Assembly (NCBI GenBank): GCA_964640945.1
Contig: CAZXIV010000004.1
Coordinates: forward strand, 1 to 62,972
Source of the DNA: JAGOUB01 sp964640945
GTDB lineage: Bacteria > Patescibacteriota > Gracilibacteria > Peribacterales > Peribacteraceae
Direction: 5' to 3'
Length of the DNA: 62,972 nt
Shown: positions 59,676 through 62,972 of the stretch, piece by piece
Layout: the number at the start of each line of letters is the position of its first letter
Position numbering within the stretch: position 1 is the stretch's first letter
Program-made: the position numbers and the translations under genes
Notes under the pieces: model-generated
Seen by the model: the letters and a program-made list of their open reading frames with translations, nothing else
Databases searched by the model: none
What the model was told of the DNA's origin: nothing

Positions 59676-61217
59676 GTGTCTTTTGCCCCCTCCTCCAGCG
59701 GGCGGCGCCTGCTTGATTGGGCGCCGTCGATCATCAGTTTCCTGCTCCTCATTGTCTCGCTGTCGGTCCTGCGGCACATGCTCCAGGATTTCCGCCTGCG
59801 CGACATTATGCAGGCGCTCATGTCGCTGCCGCAGGGCTCAGTGCTATTGGCGCTCGTCTTAGTGGTCGGCAGTTACCTGCTGAACACCGTCTACGATTTG
59901 CTCGGTTGCCGCTGGATCAAGCGGCCGATCCCGTACTGGCACCTCGCCCCGGCGTCGTTTATCGGTTATGCCTTCGGCAACACGCTCGGCATGCCGCTTA
60001 TCTCCGGCGGCTCGGTGCGTTACCGTCTCTACTCGTCGTGGGGCCTCTCGGCCGCGCAGGTGACGGCCATCGTCGCCTTCGGCATGTGGACGTACATCCT
60101 GGGCTGTTTGCTCATGCTTGGCCTGACGCTGCTCTTCAGTCCACCCACATTCCTTCCGCTCCCGCTCGACCCGCTCTGGGTGCGCTCGCTCGGCGCGCTC
60201 TTTCTGGGCAGCCTCATGGGCTACGTGCTCTTTAACACCTATGGGCCGGCCTCGGTGCACATCTTCAAACGGACGATCGACGTTCCCGGTCTCAAGCTGA
60301 CAATGATGCAGGTCGGCATTGCCTCGCTGACGATCCTCATGGAGGCGACTGCGGTCTATTGCCTCATCCCGCCGGAGCTCGGCTTGCCTTGGCCGCTCGT
60401 GGTCGCCGCCTACCTCGTCAGTACCACCGTCGGGCACGTCAGCCAAGTGCCGGGGGGATTGGGCGTGATGGAGACGACAATGCTCGTGATGCTCAGTAAC
60501 CCCTCGTCGCGCGCCGATATCTTGGGTGTCCTCGTCCTCTTCCGTTTTCTGTACAACCTCCTGCCGTTGCTCCTGGCGGTGGGCTTGCTCGGACTCTACG
60601 AACTTTTTCACGAGAAGGGTTGGTTCCGCGCCGCGCTCCGCCAGATTCCGCTCGTGTCCGACCAGCTGGTCCCGCAACTCATCGCTCTCACGGCGTCGGC
60701 GGGCGGCGCCTTGCTGGTGCTCGGCGGCTCGTTGCCCGCGCCGCGCTCATTCCAACCGCTGCCCGTCTTCGCGCTCGAGGCAGCGCATCTGCTCGCCAGC
60801 TTGGCGGGACTGCGCCTACTCCTCCTGGCGCCGCGCCTCGAAAATGGTGACCGTGCCGCCTTCCGCGCCGTGGCCTGCACGCTCGCAGTCGGCATCGCCG
60901 CCGGCTTCCTACGTAGTCCCGCGGTGGGGCAGACCATCGTGCTCTTGGTGCTGCTTGCCTGCATTGTGGTTTCCGAGCCCGTGGTTCGCCGTCTCACTGA
61001 GCCGCGTCGCCGCTCGGCCACCGAGCCTGAGTGGCTACTCACTGCCATTGCCACGGTTTGCGGCGCCGTCTTCCTGGCTAGTCTTGCCTTTCCCCAGGCG
61101 CTCTCCGATTGGTCGCTGTGGGGCGCACTAGGTCCGGCCGGCCGGACGCTGCGGACCACGCTTATCCTCGTGGCTACCACGGCAGTCTGCGCCATCCCGG
61201 TGATTCGCCGCCGCTAA
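59676..61217 (+). CDS. MprF-type flippase-domain (UPF0104) membrane protein
   Basis: A 513-residue protein with about thirteen hydrophobic helices, starting at GTG. The first part matches the lysylphosphatidylglycerol synthase transmembrane domain: LGMPLISGGSVRYRLYSSWGLS, FGMWTYILG and VSQVPGGLGVMETTMLVML. The cytosolic aminoacyl-transferase domain of MprF is absent, so it is more likely a lipid flippase or a UPF0104 protein than a synthase. It is divergent from alaS. Confidence 0.85.
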   Translation: MSFAPSSSGRRLLDWAPSIISFLLLIVSLSVLRHMLQDFRLRDIMQALMSLPQGSVLLALVLVVGSYLLNTVYDLLGCRWIKRPIPYWHLAPASFIGYAFGNTLGMPLISGGSVRYRLYSSWGLSAAQVTAIVAFGMWTYILGCLLMLGLTLLFSPPTFLPLPLDPLWVRSLGALFLGSLMGYVLFNTYGPASVHIFKRTIDVPGLKLTMMQVGIASLTILMEATAVYCLIPPELGLPWPLVVAAYLVSTTVGHVSQVPGGLGVMETTMLVMLSNPSSRADILGVLVLFRFLYNLLPLLLAVGLLGLYELFHEKGWFRAALRQIPLVSDQLVPQLIALTASAGGALLVLGGSLPAPRSFQPLPVFALEAAHLLASLAGLRLLLLAPRLENGDRAAFRAVACTLAVGIAAGFLRSPAVGQTIVLLVLLACIVVSEPVVRRLTEPRRRSATEPEWLLTAIATVCGAVFLASLAFPQALSDWSLWGALGPAGRTLRTTLILVATTAVCAIPVIRRR

Positions 61218-61280
61218 GATGTTGGGTGGTTCTTCGCTGTACGCGAGGGCGTAAAACTGCTACAATGGAGGGAAACACAC

Positions 61281-62711
61281 ATGATCACTCTCTTTCGCCC
61301 CCAGTCGTCGTTCTGGCTGCCGTTACGCGCCGTGCTGCCATCCTTTGGATTGGCCGCCGCGTTTGTAGTGCTCGGCGTGGCGTTCTTCCAACACAGCCAA
61401 GAGCTGATGAAGTCAGAGATCCAGGCGCACCTGCGCACCACTGCCGCCGTCGCCGCCAGCCAGTTTACCGCCGCCGAGCTCGACCGCATCCGCGGTCGCG
61501 AAGACTTGGACACTCCGCTCCTGCGCTTTCTTGTGCAGCGCCTGGAGGACTTGAAAGAGAGCATTCCCAACGCCCGCTACGTCTATCTGATGCGGCGCAC
61601 GAGTGACGCCAATACGCTCGAGTTTATCGCTGATAACGACTCACTCAAGCCCACGGCGGTGCTCGACGAAAATGGCGACGGCGTTCTGCAGGCCGACGAA
61701 GCCCCGTCTTGGCCGGGTGATCCCTACGATGTCAGCGCTATCCCCGCGCTGCGCGACGACGCCTTTGTCGGTCCGGCCGTAGACGACGACGTGGTTGAGG
61801 ATCAGTGGGGCGTGTTCATCTCCGGCTACGCGCCGATCTGGCGCGCGGACGGCGAGGTGGCCGGCGTGATCGGTATCGATATCGAGGCCTCCGACTACCA
61901 GCGTCTCATCACGCAAGTATTCTCGCCCATGGCGATGCTGCTCTTTATTCTGATGGGCCTGGCCTTTGCCTTTTACTTCTTCTATCTCGCGTCGCAGCGC
62001 CACGCCGAGATGGCCAAGCGCCTGCACGATATCCGCACGGGCATCATGCAGCTCACGTTCCACCAACTAGGCTCGCCGCTCACGGCCTTTAAGTGGTCGC
62101 TTGAGCTCCTAAAAGAGCACGAAGCCAAGGAGGTGCCTGACCATGTCATCGCCGAGCACATTCACGTGATGGAGGAAGGGATCGCCTTTATGACACACTT
62201 AGTGAACGACCTCGAGCGCGCCGACCGCGTGCGCGAGGGGCATCTCGACTACTCGCCCGAACTCGGCGACCTATCGCGCACCATCCGCCTGGTGGCAGCC
62301 GATTTTGCCTCGCGCGCCGAGCGCCGCCGCCAAACGATCAAGCTCGACTTGCTCCCGAATATCGTCCTCGCGTTCGACCACCACCTGATCGGCGCCGTGC
62401 TGCGTGAGCTTATCGACAATGCTCTCATCTACTCGCCCAACGGTTCGACCGTCACTGTTTCCTTAGGCTGCCACGACCGTAATGTCGAAGTGTCTGTCAC
62501 CGACCAGGGCATCGGTATTCCCAAGAAGGAGTTCGACCGCGTCTTCGCCGAGTTCGGCCGCGCGAGTAACGCCGGCAAGTCCCATCCTTCAGGCTCGGGT
62601 CTCGCACTCTTCATCATGAAGGGCATCATCGAGCGCGCGGGCGGCGAGATGACGATGCAGAGCATTGAGGGCAGCGGCTCCACCTTTGCCTTCACGTTGC
62701 CCAGGGAATAA
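61281..62711 (+). CDS. Orphan sensor histidine kinase with extracytoplasmic sensor domain
   Basis: A 476-residue kinase. Two transmembrane helices (about 15-40 and 212-235) flank a 170-residue sensor with Cache/PAS-like features (YVYLMRRTSD, GVFISGYAPIWRADGEVAGVIGIDIEASDY). The H-box reads TFHQLGSPLTA (His261), departing from the common HELRTPL. N-, G1- and G2-boxes (ELIDNALIYS, DQGIGIP, GSGLALFIMKGI) are present. TACAAT at 61260-61265 and GGAGGG precede the start. No regulator gene is adjacent. Confidence 0.9.
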   Translation: MITLFRPQSSFWLPLRAVLPSFGLAAAFVVLGVAFFQHSQELMKSEIQAHLRTTAAVAASQFTAAELDRIRGREDLDTPLLRFLVQRLEDLKESIPNARYVYLMRRTSDANTLEFIADNDSLKPTAVLDENGDGVLQADEAPSWPGDPYDVSAIPALRDDAFVGPAVDDDVVEDQWGVFISGYAPIWRADGEVAGVIGIDIEASDYQRLITQVFSPMAMLLFILMGLAFAFYFFYLASQRHAEMAKRLHDIRTGIMQLTFHQLGSPLTAFKWSLELLKEHEAKEVPDHVIAEHIHVMEEGIAFMTHLVNDLERADRVREGHLDYSPELGDLSRTIRLVAADFASRAERRRQTIKLDLLPNIVLAFDHHLIGAVLRELIDNALIYSPNGSTVTVSLGCHDRNVEVSVTDQGIGIPKKEFDRVFAEFGRASNAGKSHPSGSGLALFIMKGIIERAGGEMTMQSIEGSGSTFAFTLPRE

Positions 62712-62746
62712 GGGGGAGGGGGTTGAGTGTTGATCACTGAGTCAGT

Positions 62747-62834
62747 TCCACTTTTTCTGCGGGATAAAAATCTTTTCTCTTGGCCAGTGCCAACGTACGA
62801 TTTGGTACTTCTTTGTGCGCGACAAAAAGTACCT
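62747..62834 (-). repeat. Dispersed repeat, copy B (opposite orientation)
   Basis: On the minus strand it opens with an imperfect inverted repeat GGTACTTTTTGTC-GCGC-ACAAAGAAGTACC (62805-62834), then GGCACTGGCCAAGAGAAAAGATTTTTATC, and ends CAGAAAAAGTGGAACT. It matches the repeat at 23-113 in order and in much of the sequence. The remaining bases to 62972 show no gene I can support. Confidence 0.65.
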
Positions 62835-62972
62835 CCCTAAGGGACTGCGAGCCAAGCCTTTCGCCCATCGTCCTTCGGACTCGGGCTCAAGAGCTTGTCT
62901 CTGGGAGCATAAAACGTGTCGCGCCAAGTCCTCCTCCGCCCGGCCCTGTGTCTCCTCGCGGGCGACGTAGAG

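Noticed and set aside
1..62972. CRISPR array or Cas genes
   Set aside because: I saw no regularly spaced repeats and no Cas-like protein.
1..62972. Recoded UGA (as in some CPR lineages)
   Set aside because: TGA ends many clear genes at family-consistent lengths (for example the M23 peptidase, the response regulator and the excisionase), so it is a normal stop.

Overview
The window looks like a chromosome segment from a small-genome bacterium of the Patescibacteria/CPR kind, though no marker fixes the lineage. Supporting this are very short intergenic gaps, many genes whose only visible start signal is a TANNNT -10 box 5-10 nt upstream of the start codon (leaderless-type), an alanyl-tRNA synthetase of only about 622 residues, serine-rich linkers on surface proteins, SLH-anchored surface proteins, and glycan-handling genes without any amino-acid or cofactor biosynthesis. 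TGA acts as stop throughout (code 11), so this is not a UGA-recoded lineage.

Bases 1-30,330 are GC-rich, densely packed chromosome. In order they hold an M23 peptidase, a TMEM175-like channel and queA; a secreted cysteine-rich protein and a rhomboid protease; a DEAD-box helicase; a polysaccharide deacetylase facing a YbhB-type lipoprotein; an ABC-2 exporter pair; a GT-C type membrane glycosyltransferase; adenylate kinase (with an in-frame TAA); a BaiN-like flavoprotein; a two-glycosyltransferase plus MsbA-like exporter operon; a SulP transporter; a hydrolase/VTT pair; and an OmpR-type response regulator, histidine kinase and secreted protein that share one promoter design. Small membrane proteins, a Met/Cys-rich DUF305 lipoprotein with a His/Cys-rich neighbour, an exported trypsin-like protease and VOC/DUF1801 proteins follow.

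Bases 30,340-42,650 are more AT-rich accessory sequence: a CCA-enzyme-like nucleotidyltransferase with a promoter framed by an inverted repeat, several unrecognised small genes, a giant (about 2,550 aa) LamG/GLUG/C-type-lectin/SLH surface protein, and a transglutaminase-like protein.

Bases 42,659-51,675 form a 9.0-kb integrative element whose ends can be read directly. It sits in the 3' end of a tRNA-Asn gene (51,669-51,743, minus strand). The 7-bp core TGGCTCC occurs at both ends. The large serine recombinase gene (50,211-51,710) runs into the tRNA at the right end, and its missing original 3' end (42 codons and stop, same frame) lies at the left end (42,659-42,787). Circularising the element would rebuild a 528-residue recombinase whose TGA overlaps the ATG of a trypsin-like peptidase gene. 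The element also carries an excisionase-type HTH protein, a filamentous-phage gpII-like replication protein, a SpoVG-like protein, an XRE regulator with a perfect 20-bp palindrome upstream, an SLH surface protein, a HEPN-motif protein and a small membrane protein. No relaxase, type IV secretion gene or capsid gene is visible.

Bases 51,900-62,700 return to GC-rich chromosome: an HTTM-DCC fusion and its membrane partner, a TRM11-like methyltransferase, two polytopic or anchored membrane proteins and alaS in one minus-strand operon, then an MprF-type flippase-domain protein and an orphan sensor kinase. Related copies of a roughly 90-bp dispersed repeat lie at the two window edges in opposite orientation.
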